Source: Mesorhizobium sp. B2-3-4 (GTDB lineage Bacteria > Pseudomonadota > Alphaproteobacteria > Rhizobiales > Rhizobiaceae). Taken from it: DNA of 64,000 nucleotides. The stretch is taken from assembly GCF_006442315.1 (NCBI RefSeq), contig NZ_VFVY01000014.1, positions 121,163 to 185,162 on the forward strand, given 5' to 3'. Position 1 is the first letter of the stretch, and every line of letters begins with the position of its first letter. The notes beneath the pieces were generated by a model. That model did not search any database. It was not told the DNA's origin and was given only the letters and a program-made list of their open reading frames with translations. Shown here piece by piece: positions 26,056 to 35,386 of the stretch. The translations under genes were made by a program, and so were the position numbers.

Positions 26056-26297
26056 GAGGGATGTCGAAAAGCAAGCAGGATTTATCGGGAAAAAGGCGAC
26101 TACTGGTCGCCTGGCCGACAGACAATTCATCAAGAAAATCTGACTTTTCCATCCCAACGAGCGGATGGACCGGTCGGAGCCGCATGCTACAGTCCATCGA
26201 CCGATATTGGTGAGGGCCGGGAACAGGAGAACTCCACGGAACTCGTCAATTTGACTGCACTCGCCAACCACAACAACTGGGGAAAGGGCTTAGACCC

Positions 26298-27956
26298 ATG
26301 AAGAATTACCGCATTCTCGATCTGCTGCGGCGTGGCCGCTCGCCGCTCGAAAACCATCTCATCGACGGCCTCGTCGACGGTCGCGTCAGCCGCCGCGACT
26401 TCATCCGCCACGGCAGCCTGCTCGGCCTGTCGCTGCCGCTCCTGGGCGGCATCACCACGGCCGCCGGCCTTGGCGGCATGCCGTCGCTCGCTCGCGCCGG
26501 GGCGCCCGGCGCCACCATTCGCGTCGGCAGCAGCGTGCCGGCCGCGACGATCGATCCGGTGACCATCGCAGACGCCGGCGGCCTGCTGGTCATGCAGCAG
26601 GTTGCCGAATTCCTGTGTGTCGACGGTCCCGACCTCGTGCTCAAGCCGGCGCTGGCCGAAAGCTGGAAGCCGAACGACAACGGTACGGTGTGGACCTTCA
26701 AGCTGCGTAAGGGCGTGAAGTTCCATTCGGGCGGCGAGATGAAGGCCGACGACGTGGTGGCCAGCATCGACCGGCTCGCGGATCCTGCGAATTCGTCCAA
26801 CGCGCTGTCGGTCTTCACCGGCATTCTGCAGAAGGGCGCCTCCAAGAAGGTCGACGACTATACGGTCGAGTTCCACCTCGATGCGCCGAACGGCAACTTC
26901 CCCTACATGCTGTCGTCCGACAACTACAACGCCGTCATCATCCCGGCGACCTACAAGGGCGACTACGAAAAGAGCTTCGACGGCACCGGTCCGTTCAAGG
27001 TCGAGAAGTACACCGCCAAGGTCGGCGCGTCCTTCGTCCGCAACGAGGACTATTGGGGCGAAAAGGCGTTGCCGGATCGCACGGAATTCACCTTCTTCGC
27101 CGACATGCAGCCACAGATCCTGGCGCTGCAGGGCGGTCAGATCGACATCATCAACCAGATGCCGGTCCTGTCGGGCGTGGCGCTGCTCAACGACCCCAAT
27201 GTCGACATCATCAGCCTGAAGTCGTCGGCGCATCAGCAGTTGCACATGCACTGCGACGAAGGCCCGACCAAGGATGCCCGCGTGCGCCGCGCCATCGCGC
27301 TCTGCCTCGACCGCGACAAGCTCGCCGCCGGTCTGATGAAGGGACGCTCGGCGCTCGGCAATGACAGCCCGTTCGCCGCCGTCTACCCCTCGACAGACGC
27401 CAGCGTGCCGCAGCGCAAGCAGGACATCGCGCAGGCCAAGCAACTGATGGAAGCCGCCGGCGTCGGCCAAGGCTTCAAGATGACGCTCACCACCGAGCGC
27501 TATCTCGAAATCCCCGAATACGCGCAGCTCATCCAGAACTGGGTGAAGGAGATCGGTATCCAGCTCGAGCTCAACATCCTCGACCAGGGCGCCTATTACG
27601 GCGATGCGGTGTTCGGCAAATCGAACTGGCTGGATTCGGCGATGGGCATCACCGACTACGGCCATCGCGGCGTGCCGAATGTCTATCTCGCGGCACCCTT
27701 GAAGAGCGACGGCACCTGGAACGCCGCGCACTTCAAGAACAAGGACTATGACGCGCTGGCGACCAGCTATATCGCCGCGCTCGACCTCGAAGCGCAGAAG
27801 GCGGATGCCGGCAAGATCCAGAAGCTCCTGCTCGAGGAAACGCCTGTCATCTTCGGTTATTTCTACGACTATCTGACGGCGACGGCCAAGGGCGTGACCG
27901 GAGTGCAGCCGACAGCCATGTCGCAGCTGTTCCTCGAAAAGGCATCCAAGGCGTAA
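26298..27956 (+). CDS. Family-5 solute-binding protein with a twin-arginine signal (first paralogue)
   Basis: A 552-residue SBP_bac_5 (DppA/OppA-type) protein. The N-terminus carries about 30 hydrophilic residues, then the Tat motif SRRDFIRH and the hydrophobic core LLGLSLPLLGG, so it is exported folded. The family block DGTVWTF-LRKGVKFH appears here as NGTVWTFKLRKGVKFH, with DYWGEKALPDR later. It leads an importer operon that also holds a molybdopterin oxidoreductase. It is clearly homologous along its length to the protein at 35387-37042, including the unusual N-terminal extension. Peptides, opines or glycosides are family ligands. Confidence 0.9.
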   Translation: MKNYRILDLLRRGRSPLENHLIDGLVDGRVSRRDFIRHGSLLGLSLPLLGGITTAAGLGGMPSLARAGAPGATIRVGSSVPAATIDPVTIADAGGLLVMQQVAEFLCVDGPDLVLKPALAESWKPNDNGTVWTFKLRKGVKFHSGGEMKADDVVASIDRLADPANSSNALSVFTGILQKGASKKVDDYTVEFHLDAPNGNFPYMLSSDNYNAVIIPATYKGDYEKSFDGTGPFKVEKYTAKVGASFVRNEDYWGEKALPDRTEFTFFADMQPQILALQGGQIDIINQMPVLSGVALLNDPNVDIISLKSSAHQQLHMHCDEGPTKDARVRRAIALCLDRDKLAAGLMKGRSALGNDSPFAAVYPSTDASVPQRKQDIAQAKQLMEAAGVGQGFKMTLTTERYLEIPEYAQLIQNWVKEIGIQLELNILDQGAYYGDAVFGKSNWLDSAMGITDYGHRGVPNVYLAAPLKSDGTWNAAHFKNKDYDALATSYIAALDLEAQKADAGKIQKLLLEETPVIFGYFYDYLTATAKGVTGVQPTAMSQLFLEKASKA

Positions 27957-27985
27957 GCGGGAGGAGACAAGCCCGTCCCGCATTT

Positions 27986-28007
27986 GCCAGCCCCGCAAGG
28001 GGCTGGC
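27986..28007 (+). repeat. Perfect 9-bp stem-loop after a binding-protein gene
   Basis: GCCAGCCCC (27986-27994), loop GCAA, GGGGCTGGC (27999-28007), followed by GCTTTCG rather than a T-run. It separates the binding-protein gene from the oxidoreductase gene and probably tunes their relative expression. Confidence 0.65.
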
Positions 28008-28091
28008 GCTTTCGCCGTCAGGCCAAGGCCAGTCGCACTCCGGCCTGACCGGCGATCGTTGGCGCGGGACAATGCATCGCCGAGCTGTCCT

Positions 28092-30452
28092 ATGGAGTCC
28101 GAGACGCTGCTCACCACCATGCATTGGGGGACCTACGAAGTCCGTGCCGAGAACGGCCGGCTCGTTGGCGTCGAGCCATGGAGCGGCGACGCCGATCCTT
28201 CGCCGATCGGCAAGTCCATGCTCGACACGGTACAAGGACATCTTCGCGTGTCTCGTCCCGCCATCAGGCGCGGTTGGCTGGAGGGCGACAGGTCCAAGCC
28301 GGCGGGCAGGCGCGGCGGCGAGGCTTTTGTCGAAGTTCCCTGGGAAACCGCGCTTGATATGGTGGCGGCGGAACTGAAGCGCGTCCGCGTCGAGCACGGA
28401 AACGCCGCGATCTATGCCGGTTCTTATGGATGGGCGAGCGCGGGGCGATTCCATCACGCGCAAAGCCAGGTCCATCGCTTCCTCAACACGATCGGCGGCT
28501 ATACGAGCTCGGTGCTCAGCTATTCCTACGGCGCGGCCGAAGTCATCCTGCCGCATGTGCTTGGCGGCACGGATGGACTGACCGGCAATCATTCCACCTG
28601 GGACGGGATCGAAAGCCATAGCGAGCTGATCGTCGCCTTTGGTGGCCTGCCCTGGCGCAATGCACAGATCCAGGGCGGTGGTTCGGCCCGTCACGAGGCA
28701 ATGGCGGCCTTGCGCAACGCGGTCGGCAACGGGGCCAGGCTGATCAATGTCTCACCGGTACGTGACGACGCACCGCGTGGCGTCGAGAGCGAATGGCTGC
28801 GGTTGCGGCCCAACAGCGACACCGCCCTGATGCTCGCCCTGTGCCACGTCCTTATCGACGAGGGTCTCCACGACGGGGCGTTCCTGGCACGCTATTGCAC
28901 TGGGTTCGAGGCGGTGCGGGCCTATGTCATGGGCGAAGCCGACGGCCAGCCGAAGGACCCCGCCTGGGCCGCCGCGCTGAGCGGCGTCGCCACGGAAACA
29001 ATGCTCGCTTTGGCCAGGGAAATGGCCGCCAAACGCACTATGCTAATGGTCAGTTGGTCGCTGCAGCGCGCCGACCATGGCGAACAGCCCTACTGGGCGG
29101 CGATCACGCTTGCGGCACTGCTCGGACAGGTCGGATTGCCGGGCGGCGGATTCGGCTTCGGCTATTCCTCGACAAACGGCGCCGGTCGCCCGGAAATGGG
29201 ATTTCGGTGGCCATCCCTGCCGCAAGGCAGGAACCAGGTGCCGGACTTCATCCCGGTCGCGCGCGTGGCCGACATGCTGCTCGATCCAGGCGGCGCCTTC
29301 GACTTCAACGGCGCGGCGATGACCTATCCGGATACCAGGCTGGTCTACTGGGCCGGCGGCAATCCATTCCACCACCATCAGGACCTGAACCGCCTCGTCG
29401 AGGCATGGCAACGTCCCGAAACGGTGATCGTCCATGAACCCTTCTGGACGGCGACGGCGCGCCATGCAGATATCGTGCTGCCGGTTACAACGCCGCTGGA
29501 GCGGAACGATCTCGCCTTCTCGAACCGGGAAAACCTGGTCGTCGCGATGAAACAGGCGATCGATCCCGTCGGGGAAGCGCGCGACGATTTCGCCATCTTC
29601 GCCGCTCTTTCGGCGCGGCTCGGCACCAGCGATGCCTTTACCGAGAGGCGCGGAGCCGAAGAGTGGATCCGACTGCTTTACCAGCAGGCCAGCGAAAATG
29701 CCGCTGCGGCCGGAGTCGATATGCCGTCCTTCGGCCGCTTCTGGCAGGACGGACACGCCGATCTTGCCAGGCAGGTCACGTCACAGACCTTGCTTGGCGC
29801 CTTCCGCACCGATCCGGAGCGGCACCGGCTGGCGACGCCGTCAGGCCGCATTGAACTCTTTTCCGCGACGATCGAGGCCTTCGGCTATGACGACTGCCCT
29901 GGCCATGCCGTGTGGCGTGAGCCTCGAGAGTGGCTGGGAAGCGATCTTGCCGGCCGGTTTCCGCTGCATCTCCTGTCCCCGCAGCCGGCCGACAAGCTGC
30001 ACAGCCAGTACGATCACGGCTCGGTCAGCCGCGCCGGCAAGGTGTCGGGTCGCGCGCCGCTGTGGATCAATCCGGTGGATGCCGCGGCGCGTGGCATCGT
30101 GGACGGAGCGGTCGTTCGCGTCTTCAACGAGCGTGGCTCCTGCCTTGCGGGCGCCGTGCTGACGGATGGCGTGATCAGGGGCGTCGTCCAATTGCCCACC
30201 GGCGCCTGGTTCGATCCCTCGCAGCCTGGACAGCCGCACAGCCTGGAAAAGCACGGCAATCCGAATGTCCTGACAGCCGATCGCGGTACATCGCGCCTTG
30301 CGCAATCGCCGACCTGCAATTCGACGCTGGTGGAGGTGTCGCGATTTGAAGGCGCCGTTCCACCGGTGACAGCATTCGATCCACCTGCCACAGTGTGTCT
30401 AGCCGAAGTGTCCGGCATGTCCGGACCTCAGCCCAACCATAAGGAGGCCTAG
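28092..30452 (+). CDS. Molybdopterin S/N-oxide reductase, BisC/TorZ type, cytoplasmic
   Basis: The 786-residue product matches the length of BisC. It has SYGWASAGRFHHAQSQ, the conserved opening of the molybdopterin domain, and GGYTSSVLSYSYGAAEVILP, whose serine is the expected Mo ligand in the DMSO-reductase type III group. The ATG at 28092 gives MESETLLTTMHWGTYEV with no Tat signal, so it should stay in the cytoplasm, unlike TorA and DorA. Such enzymes reduce biotin sulfoxide, methionine sulfoxide or N-oxides. The gene lies between binding-protein and permease genes of an ABC importer, so the imported molecule may be an S- or N-oxide. Confidence 0.88.
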   Translation: MESETLLTTMHWGTYEVRAENGRLVGVEPWSGDADPSPIGKSMLDTVQGHLRVSRPAIRRGWLEGDRSKPAGRRGGEAFVEVPWETALDMVAAELKRVRVEHGNAAIYAGSYGWASAGRFHHAQSQVHRFLNTIGGYTSSVLSYSYGAAEVILPHVLGGTDGLTGNHSTWDGIESHSELIVAFGGLPWRNAQIQGGGSARHEAMAALRNAVGNGARLINVSPVRDDAPRGVESEWLRLRPNSDTALMLALCHVLIDEGLHDGAFLARYCTGFEAVRAYVMGEADGQPKDPAWAAALSGVATETMLALAREMAAKRTMLMVSWSLQRADHGEQPYWAAITLAALLGQVGLPGGGFGFGYSSTNGAGRPEMGFRWPSLPQGRNQVPDFIPVARVADMLLDPGGAFDFNGAAMTYPDTRLVYWAGGNPFHHHQDLNRLVEAWQRPETVIVHEPFWTATARHADIVLPVTTPLERNDLAFSNRENLVVAMKQAIDPVGEARDDFAIFAALSARLGTSDAFTERRGAEEWIRLLYQQASENAAAAGVDMPSFGRFWQDGHADLARQVTSQTLLGAFRTDPERHRLATPSGRIELFSATIEAFGYDDCPGHAVWREPREWLGSDLAGRFPLHLLSPQPADKLHSQYDHGSVSRAGKVSGRAPLWINPVDAAARGIVDGAVVRVFNERGSCLAGAVLTDGVIRGVVQLPTGAWFDPSQPGQPHSLEKHGNPNVLTADRGTSRLAQSPTCNSTLVEVSRFEGAVPPVTAFDPPATVCLAEVSGMSGPQPNHKEA

Positions 30453-30454
30453 CC

Positions 30455-31408
30455 ATTCTCTCCTTCTTTGCCCGGCGTGTCTCGCTGTCGCTGGTGACGC
30501 TGTTCCTGCTGAGCGTGATGGTGTTCCTGGGTGGCCAGGTTCTGCCCGGCAATGTCGGCCGCGCGATCCTTGGACCGTTCGCCGACCAGCGCGCGGTCGA
30601 TGCGCTCAATCATTCGCTGGGTGTGGATCGCCCGCTGCTCACCCAGTACTGGAGCTGGATCTCCAACTTCGTCCAGGGCGACATGGGCACCTCCTACATC
30701 TTTCGCTCGCCGGTAGCGCCCTTCGTCATCGACGCGCTCGGCAATTCGCTGAAGCTCGCGGCCGTCGCCTTCGTGCTGGTGGTGCCGATCGGCATACTGG
30801 GCGGGGTCGTCGCGGCCCTCAACCTCAACCGCCCGCTCGACCGCATCATCAGCCTCGGCGGCCTGTCGGTAACGGTGCTGCCCGAATTCGTCACCGGCAT
30901 TATCCTGATCCTGATCTTCGGCGTCTGGCTGCGCTGGCTGCCGATCTCGGCGGCGTGGCCGAAGGATGCCGGTTTCTTCACCCAGCTCTATTACCTCATC
31001 CTGCCATCGCTGCCGCTGTTCCTGGTGCTGTTCGGCTATATCGCGCGCATGGCGCGTTCGGGCATGATCGAGGCGCTCGATTCCGACTATACGAGAACGG
31101 CGGTGCTCAAAGGCCTGCCTTGGCGCACGGTGATCTGGCGCCATGTGCTGCGCAACGCGCTGATGCCCACCATCACCGTCATCGCCACCCAGACCGGCTA
31201 CCTCATCGGCGGCCTTGTCGTCATCGAGACGCTGTTCCGCTACCAGGGCATCGGCTCGCTGATCTTCACGGCGGCGCGCGGCAAGGATTTTCCCATGCTG
31301 GAATCGGGCATCCTCACCATCGGCATCGTCTATGCGGTGGCGACATTGGTCGCCGATTTCCTCTACTCCGTGCTCAATCCGCGCATCCGCCTGGGGTCAG
31401 ACCAATGA
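30455..31408 (+). CDS. ABC permease, DppB type, with an apparent ATT start codon
   Basis: The frame is homologous from ILSFFARRVSLSLVTLFLLS onward, the usual N-terminal membrane anchor of DppB permeases, but no ATG, GTG or TTG precedes it. ATT at 30455 lies 7 nt after a perfect AAGGAGG (30441-30447), where the start is expected, giving 317 residues. The next usable codon, GTG 30494, has no ribosome-binding site and removes half of helix 1. The EAA loop is IEALDSDYTRTAVLKGLPWRTVIWRHVLRNAL. It forms the channel with the permease at 31405. Confidence 0.8.
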   Translation: MLSFFARRVSLSLVTLFLLSVMVFLGGQVLPGNVGRAILGPFADQRAVDALNHSLGVDRPLLTQYWSWISNFVQGDMGTSYIFRSPVAPFVIDALGNSLKLAAVAFVLVVPIGILGGVVAALNLNRPLDRIISLGGLSVTVLPEFVTGIILILIFGVWLRWLPISAAWPKDAGFFTQLYYLILPSLPLFLVLFGYIARMARSGMIEALDSDYTRTAVLKGLPWRTVIWRHVLRNALMPTITVIATQTGYLIGGLVVIETLFRYQGIGSLIFTAARGKDFPMLESGILTIGIVYAVATLVADFLYSVLNPRIRLGSDQ

Positions 31409-32283
31409 GCGCCGTCCAGACCACCTCCCCCGCACAGGACGACACCCGTCGGCGCGGCCCGTTGGCCGAAGTCCTGTTCTCGCTGCTGCGCTCTCGAACG
31501 TTCCTCGTCGGCATTGCAATCGTGCTGTTCTGGGTCGTCTGCGCGCTGTTTGGCGAGCACTTCGCCCCCTACGATCCGCTTGCCGACGACATCATCAACG
31601 CACTGGCGCCACCTTCGGGCGAACACTGGTTCGGCACCGACCAGATCGGCCGCGACGTGTTCTCGCGCGTCATAGTCGGCTCGCGCGATATCCTGACGGT
31701 AGCGCCGCTGGCGACCTTGCTGGCGACGGTCGCGGGCACCGCGCTCGGCCTCACCACCGGCTATTTTCGCGGGCTGGTCGACGACGTCGTCAGCCGCATC
31801 CTTGAAGCCTTCATGGCCATCCCCGTGGTCATCGTGGCGCTGCTCGCCATCGTCGCGCTCGGCACCTCCAAGACCACCGTCATCGTCGTCATCGGCCTCA
31901 GCTTCGCGCCGATCATCGCGCGCACCGTGCGCTCGGCGGTGCTGGCCGAGCGTGAACTCGACTATGTCGCGGCCGCACAGCTCAGGCATGAGAGCGCTTT
32001 CCACACCATGTTCGTCGAGATCCTGCCCAACATCATCCCGCCGATCCTGGTCGAGACCACGGTGCGGCTGGGCTACGCCATCTTCGCCGTCGCCACGCTG
32101 TCCTTCATGGGCTTCGGTATCCAGCCGCCGTCGCCGGACTGGGGGCTCTCCATCTCCTCGAATTACGGCATGATCGGTGGCGGCTTCTGGTGGACGGTGC
32201 TGTTCGACGCACTCGCCATCGCCTCGCTGGTGATCGGCGTCAACCTGGCCGCCGACGGCGTTCATGGAGCCTTCAATGACTGA
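31405..32283 (+). CDS. ABC permease, DppC type
   Basis: A 292-residue permease with the N-terminal membrane anchor (GIAIVLFWVVCALFGEHFAPYDP), the family HWFGTDQIGRDVFSRVI block, and an EAA-like loop around VAAAQLRHESAFHTMFVEILPN. It starts in an ATGA overlap with the partner permease and ends overlapping the ATPase gene by 8 bp, all signs of a tightly coupled operon. Confidence 0.92.
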   Translation: MSAVQTTSPAQDDTRRRGPLAEVLFSLLRSRTFLVGIAIVLFWVVCALFGEHFAPYDPLADDIINALAPPSGEHWFGTDQIGRDVFSRVIVGSRDILTVAPLATLLATVAGTALGLTTGYFRGLVDDVVSRILEAFMAIPVVIVALLAIVALGTSKTTVIVVIGLSFAPIIARTVRSAVLAERELDYVAAAQLRHESAFHTMFVEILPNIIPPILVETTVRLGYAIFAVATLSFMGFGIQPPSPDWGLSISSNYGMIGGGFWWTVLFDALAIASLVIGVNLAADGVHGAFND

Positions 32284-34348
32284 ACCCGTAAAGGCCCGCG
32301 GTACAAAAGCCGAAAGCGCCGGCACCAGGAACGCGCTCGAACTGCGCGATCTGTCGGTGGCCTACCGCGTCGCCGGCCGCAACCGCGCTGTATTGCGCAA
32401 TCTCAGCCTCACCATCGGCCAGGGCGAGGCCTATGGGCTGGTCGGCGAATCCGGTTGCGGCAAGTCGACGGCCGCACTCGCCGTCGTGCGCTATCTCCCG
32501 CGCAACGGCTCGATAGCGGGCGGCGCCATCGCGCTCGACGGCCAGGATGTCATGAAGCTCGATGCCGAGGCGCTGCGGCGCGCCCGCGCGACAAGCGTCT
32601 CGATGGTCTATCAGGACCCGGGCAAGGCGCTGAACCCGTCGATCCGCATCGGCCGGCAGCTGACCGAGATTTTCGAGCTTGCCGGCATTGCCGGACAGGC
32701 GGCGACCGAGCGGGCGACCGCCATGCTGAACCGCGTGCGCATCTCGGACCCGCCAAGCGTCATGCAGCGCTATCCCCACCAATTGTCGGGTGGCATGCAG
32801 CAGCGCGTGGCGATCGCCATGGCACTGGCCAACGACCCGTCCATGCTGATCCTCGACGAGCCGACCACCGGACTCGACGCCACCGTCGAGGCCGAGGTGC
32901 TCGATCTCATCGCGCAGCTGCGGCAGGAACTCTCCGCCTCGATCCTGTTCATCAGCCACAACCTCGCCGTCGTCTCCAACATGTGCGACCGGGTTGGCGT
33001 GCTCTATGCCGGCATGCTGGTCGAGGAAGGACCGACCGAGGTCGTGTTCAACGATCCGCGTCATCCCTATACCGTGGCATTGCTGCGCTGCCTGCCGCGC
33101 GGCGGCCAGCGCAAGGACCAGGGCCGGCTCGACACGATCCCCGGTTTCCTGCCGGGCATCGGCGCCACCATCAGGGGCTGCGCCTTCGCCGACCGCTGCG
33201 CGCTCGCCGACGAGCGCTGCCGCACCGAATTGCCGCCGCTCTATGATCTGAGCGACGAGCGCGGGACGCGGCTGTCGCGCTGCTTCCATCATGACAAGGC
33301 GCAGGCCCTGCCTCGCGCCACGCCCGCCGACGTGGCGCTTCCGCCAAAGCCGGTGACAGCACCGGTGCTGCGCGTTGCCGGACTGAACAAGACCTATGCC
33401 AGCCACGGCCATCCGCTGCGCGCCGTCAAAGACGTGTCGCTTGATCTAAGGCCCGGCGAAACGCTCGGGCTGGTCGGCGAATCCGGTTCCGGCAAGACCA
33501 CCTTCGCCAGGCTGCTGCTCGGGCTCGTGCCGCCAGACGAGGGCGGCACCATCGAACTCGAAGGCAAGACATTGGCGCCGAAGCTGGAGAACCGCGGCGA
33601 CGACCAGGTCAAGGCGATGCAGATCGTCTTCCAGAATCCGGACTCCGCGCTCAACCGCTCGCACTCGATCCGCCACATCCTCGGCCGCGCCTTGAAGCGG
33701 CTGGCCGGCCTCTCCGGCAAGGCGCGGGAAGCGCGCCTGGAAGACCTCGTGCGTGCCGTGCGGCTGACCGACCGGCATCTCGCCGTCAAGCCGCGCCAGC
33801 TGTCGGGCGGTCTGAAGCAGCGCGTCGCCATCGCGCGCGCCTTCGCCGGCGATCCACGCATCGTGGTCTGCGACGAGCCGACCTCGGCGCTCGATGTGTC
33901 GGTCCAGGCGGCGATCCTCAATCTGCTCGCCGATTTGCAGGCCAAGGAGGACGTCAGCTACATCTTCATCTCGCATGACCTCGGCGTGGTGCGCTACCTC
34001 TCCGACAAGATCGCCGTGCTCTATCTCGGCCGCATCATGGAGCTTGGGCCATCGGAAGCCGTCTTCTCCGGGCCGCACCATCCCTATACCGAGGCGCTGC
34101 TGTCGGCCGTGCCCAAGCTCGACCAGAGCGGGACCGCGCGCATTCGCCTCGACGGCGAAATCCCCAGCGCCGTCAACCCGCCCTCGGGCTGCGTCTTCCA
34201 TACGCGCTGCCCGCGCAAGATCGGCCCTATCTGCGAGCAGCAGGAGCCGCAACTGGCCGAGGCACAGCCCGGCCATTCGATCCGTTGCCATATTCCATAT
34301 GCCGAACTGGCAAGGTTGCAGAAAGCCGCCCTGGCCGAGCTGGCCTAG
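32276..34348 (+). CDS. Fused dipeptide-type ABC ATPase (DppD-DppF in one chain)
   Basis: The 690-residue product has two complete nucleotide-binding domains. Domain 1: GESGCGKST, LSGGMQQRVAIA, LILDEPTTGLD. Domain 2: GESGSGKTT, LSGGLKQRVAIARA, VVCDEPTSALD. Each is followed by the Cys-rich oligopeptide C-terminal motif (CAFADRCALADERC and CVFHTRCPRKIGPIC). I chose ATG 32276 (MTEPVKAR); an ATG 12 bp earlier is possible. The fusion gives fixed stoichiometry to the heterodimeric permease pair upstream. Confidence 0.93.
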   Translation: MTEPVKARGTKAESAGTRNALELRDLSVAYRVAGRNRAVLRNLSLTIGQGEAYGLVGESGCGKSTAALAVVRYLPRNGSIAGGAIALDGQDVMKLDAEALRRARATSVSMVYQDPGKALNPSIRIGRQLTEIFELAGIAGQAATERATAMLNRVRISDPPSVMQRYPHQLSGGMQQRVAIAMALANDPSMLILDEPTTGLDATVEAEVLDLIAQLRQELSASILFISHNLAVVSNMCDRVGVLYAGMLVEEGPTEVVFNDPRHPYTVALLRCLPRGGQRKDQGRLDTIPGFLPGIGATIRGCAFADRCALADERCRTELPPLYDLSDERGTRLSRCFHHDKAQALPRATPADVALPPKPVTAPVLRVAGLNKTYASHGHPLRAVKDVSLDLRPGETLGLVGESGSGKTTFARLLLGLVPPDEGGTIELEGKTLAPKLENRGDDQVKAMQIVFQNPDSALNRSHSIRHILGRALKRLAGLSGKAREARLEDLVRAVRLTDRHLAVKPRQLSGGLKQRVAIARAFAGDPRIVVCDEPTSALDVSVQAAILNLLADLQAKEDVSYIFISHDLGVVRYLSDKIAVLYLGRIMELGPSEAVFSGPHHPYTEALLSAVPKLDQSGTARIRLDGEIPSAVNPPSGCVFHTRCPRKIGPICEQQEPQLAEAQPGHSIRCHIPYAELARLQKAALAELA

Positions 34349-34370
34349 ACTTGCGCTCCCGGCACGCGGG

Positions 34371-35273
34371 TCAAATCCGGCCGTCCATGCCGAGGGAGCG
34401 GTCTCCCTCCGAAAAGCCGTGATCATCCGTCCAGTCCGACGCAAGCCTGCGCAACCCGGTCAACGCGACATCGAGCACATCCGACGAGGCGGGGTTCGCG
34501 GGATAAGCGAGATAGATCGGCCGTTGAAACACCGGCGCATCCGCGATGCGGCGCATCTCGCCGCGCTCGAGATGACCGCTGACGGCGCTGAGCGGCAGAT
34601 AGGCGGCGGCGTGCTGCGACAGGACATGCTGCAGGCCGATGAAGACCAGCCCCGCCGAGATGGCCGGTTTGACCATGCCGGCGAAGGCCCGGTCATGCTC
34701 GATGCGGAATTCGAGCCCCCAGTCCATCAGCATGTAGTTCTCGGTCCAGGGTTTCGTCTGCGCGGCATGCTGGACGAGGACAACCTGGTCGACGGCCAGC
34801 GTCTCGTAGACGATGCCGGGATGCGGCCGCGGCAGATAGAGGATGCAGATGTCGAGCAGGCCTTCCGACAGCTGGTCTATTGCCTGGTCGGGAAAACTTC
34901 CTTCCAGCCGCAGCGCCACGTTGGGCCTCCTGGCCCGCATCCACTCGACCCATGGCGAGGTGATGCGTTCCCACAGATAGGCGGGCGCGGTGAAGCGCAG
35001 AAGCGTTTCATAGCCATCGGGAACAGCGATGTCCTGCCTCGATTGTTCCCAGGTGCGGGTGATCGACGCGGCATGCGGCAGGAACTGGCGGCCGGCCGGC
35101 GTCAGCGTGACACCGTCGCGGTCCCTGACGAAAAGCCGGCGCCCCAACTGTTCCTCCAGGCCGCGAATCCGGGCGCTGACGGTGGACTGCGCGAGATTGA
35201 GCCGGCTGGCGGCGACCGTGAAGGAGCCATGCTCGGCGACCTCGAGGAAGCTGCGCAGGTTTTCGGTATCCAT
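34371..35273 (-). CDS. LysR-family regulator
   Basis: A 300-residue LysR protein: winged helix MDTENLRSFLEVAEHGSFTVAA with SRLNLAQSTVSARIRGLEEQLG, then the effector domain. It converges with the importer operon, only 22 bp away, and is divergent from the second binding-protein gene. A T-N11-A palindrome lies 13 bp upstream of its start. It probably controls that binding-protein gene and, directly or indirectly, the importer. Confidence 0.9.
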   Translation of the reverse strand: MDTENLRSFLEVAEHGSFTVAASRLNLAQSTVSARIRGLEEQLGRRLFVRDRDGVTLTPAGRQFLPHAASITRTWEQSRQDIAVPDGYETLLRFTAPAYLWERITSPWVEWMRARRPNVALRLEGSFPDQAIDQLSEGLLDICILYLPRPHPGIVYETLAVDQVVLVQHAAQTKPWTENYMLMDWGLEFRIEHDRAFAGMVKPAISAGLVFIGLQHVLSQHAAAYLPLSAVSGHLERGEMRRIADAPVFQRPIYLAYPANPASSDVLDVALTGLRRLASDWTDDHGFSEGDRSLGMDGRI

Positions 35274-35286
35274 ACTTCACCTCGTG

Positions 35287-35303
35287 CATCGAAAATTTCG
35301 ATG
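35287..35303. promoter_or_regulatory. LysR-type binding site (T-N11-A palindrome)
   Basis: CATCGAAA-A-TTTCGATG is a perfect 17-bp palindrome containing T-N11-A, the LysR consensus, in the divergent gap between the LysR gene and the second binding-protein gene. Confidence 0.7.
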
Positions 35304-35386
35304 GCAGCCGCCAAAAAATATCGCTTTTCGCCGGCGGTCAACGGTGTCCTAGTGAGCCAGCCCCGCGACAAGCAAGGAATGCCGCC

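Noticed and set aside
26090..26112. AGGCGAC-TACTG-GTCGCCT next to an A-run, a possible minus-strand terminator
   Set aside because: It would end transcription toward lower coordinates, but no minus-strand gene lies within reach on the right. It is more likely a chance hairpin.
26187..28694. An 835-codon minus-strand frame opposite the family-5 binding protein
   Set aside because: His/Arg/Asp-rich composition, no motifs, and it runs across two real genes and the gap between them.
30494..31408. GTG 30494 as start of the DppB-type permease
   Set aside because: It has no ribosome-binding site and removes the first half of the conserved N-terminal helix. The ATT at 30455 fits both homology and the AAGGAGG site.
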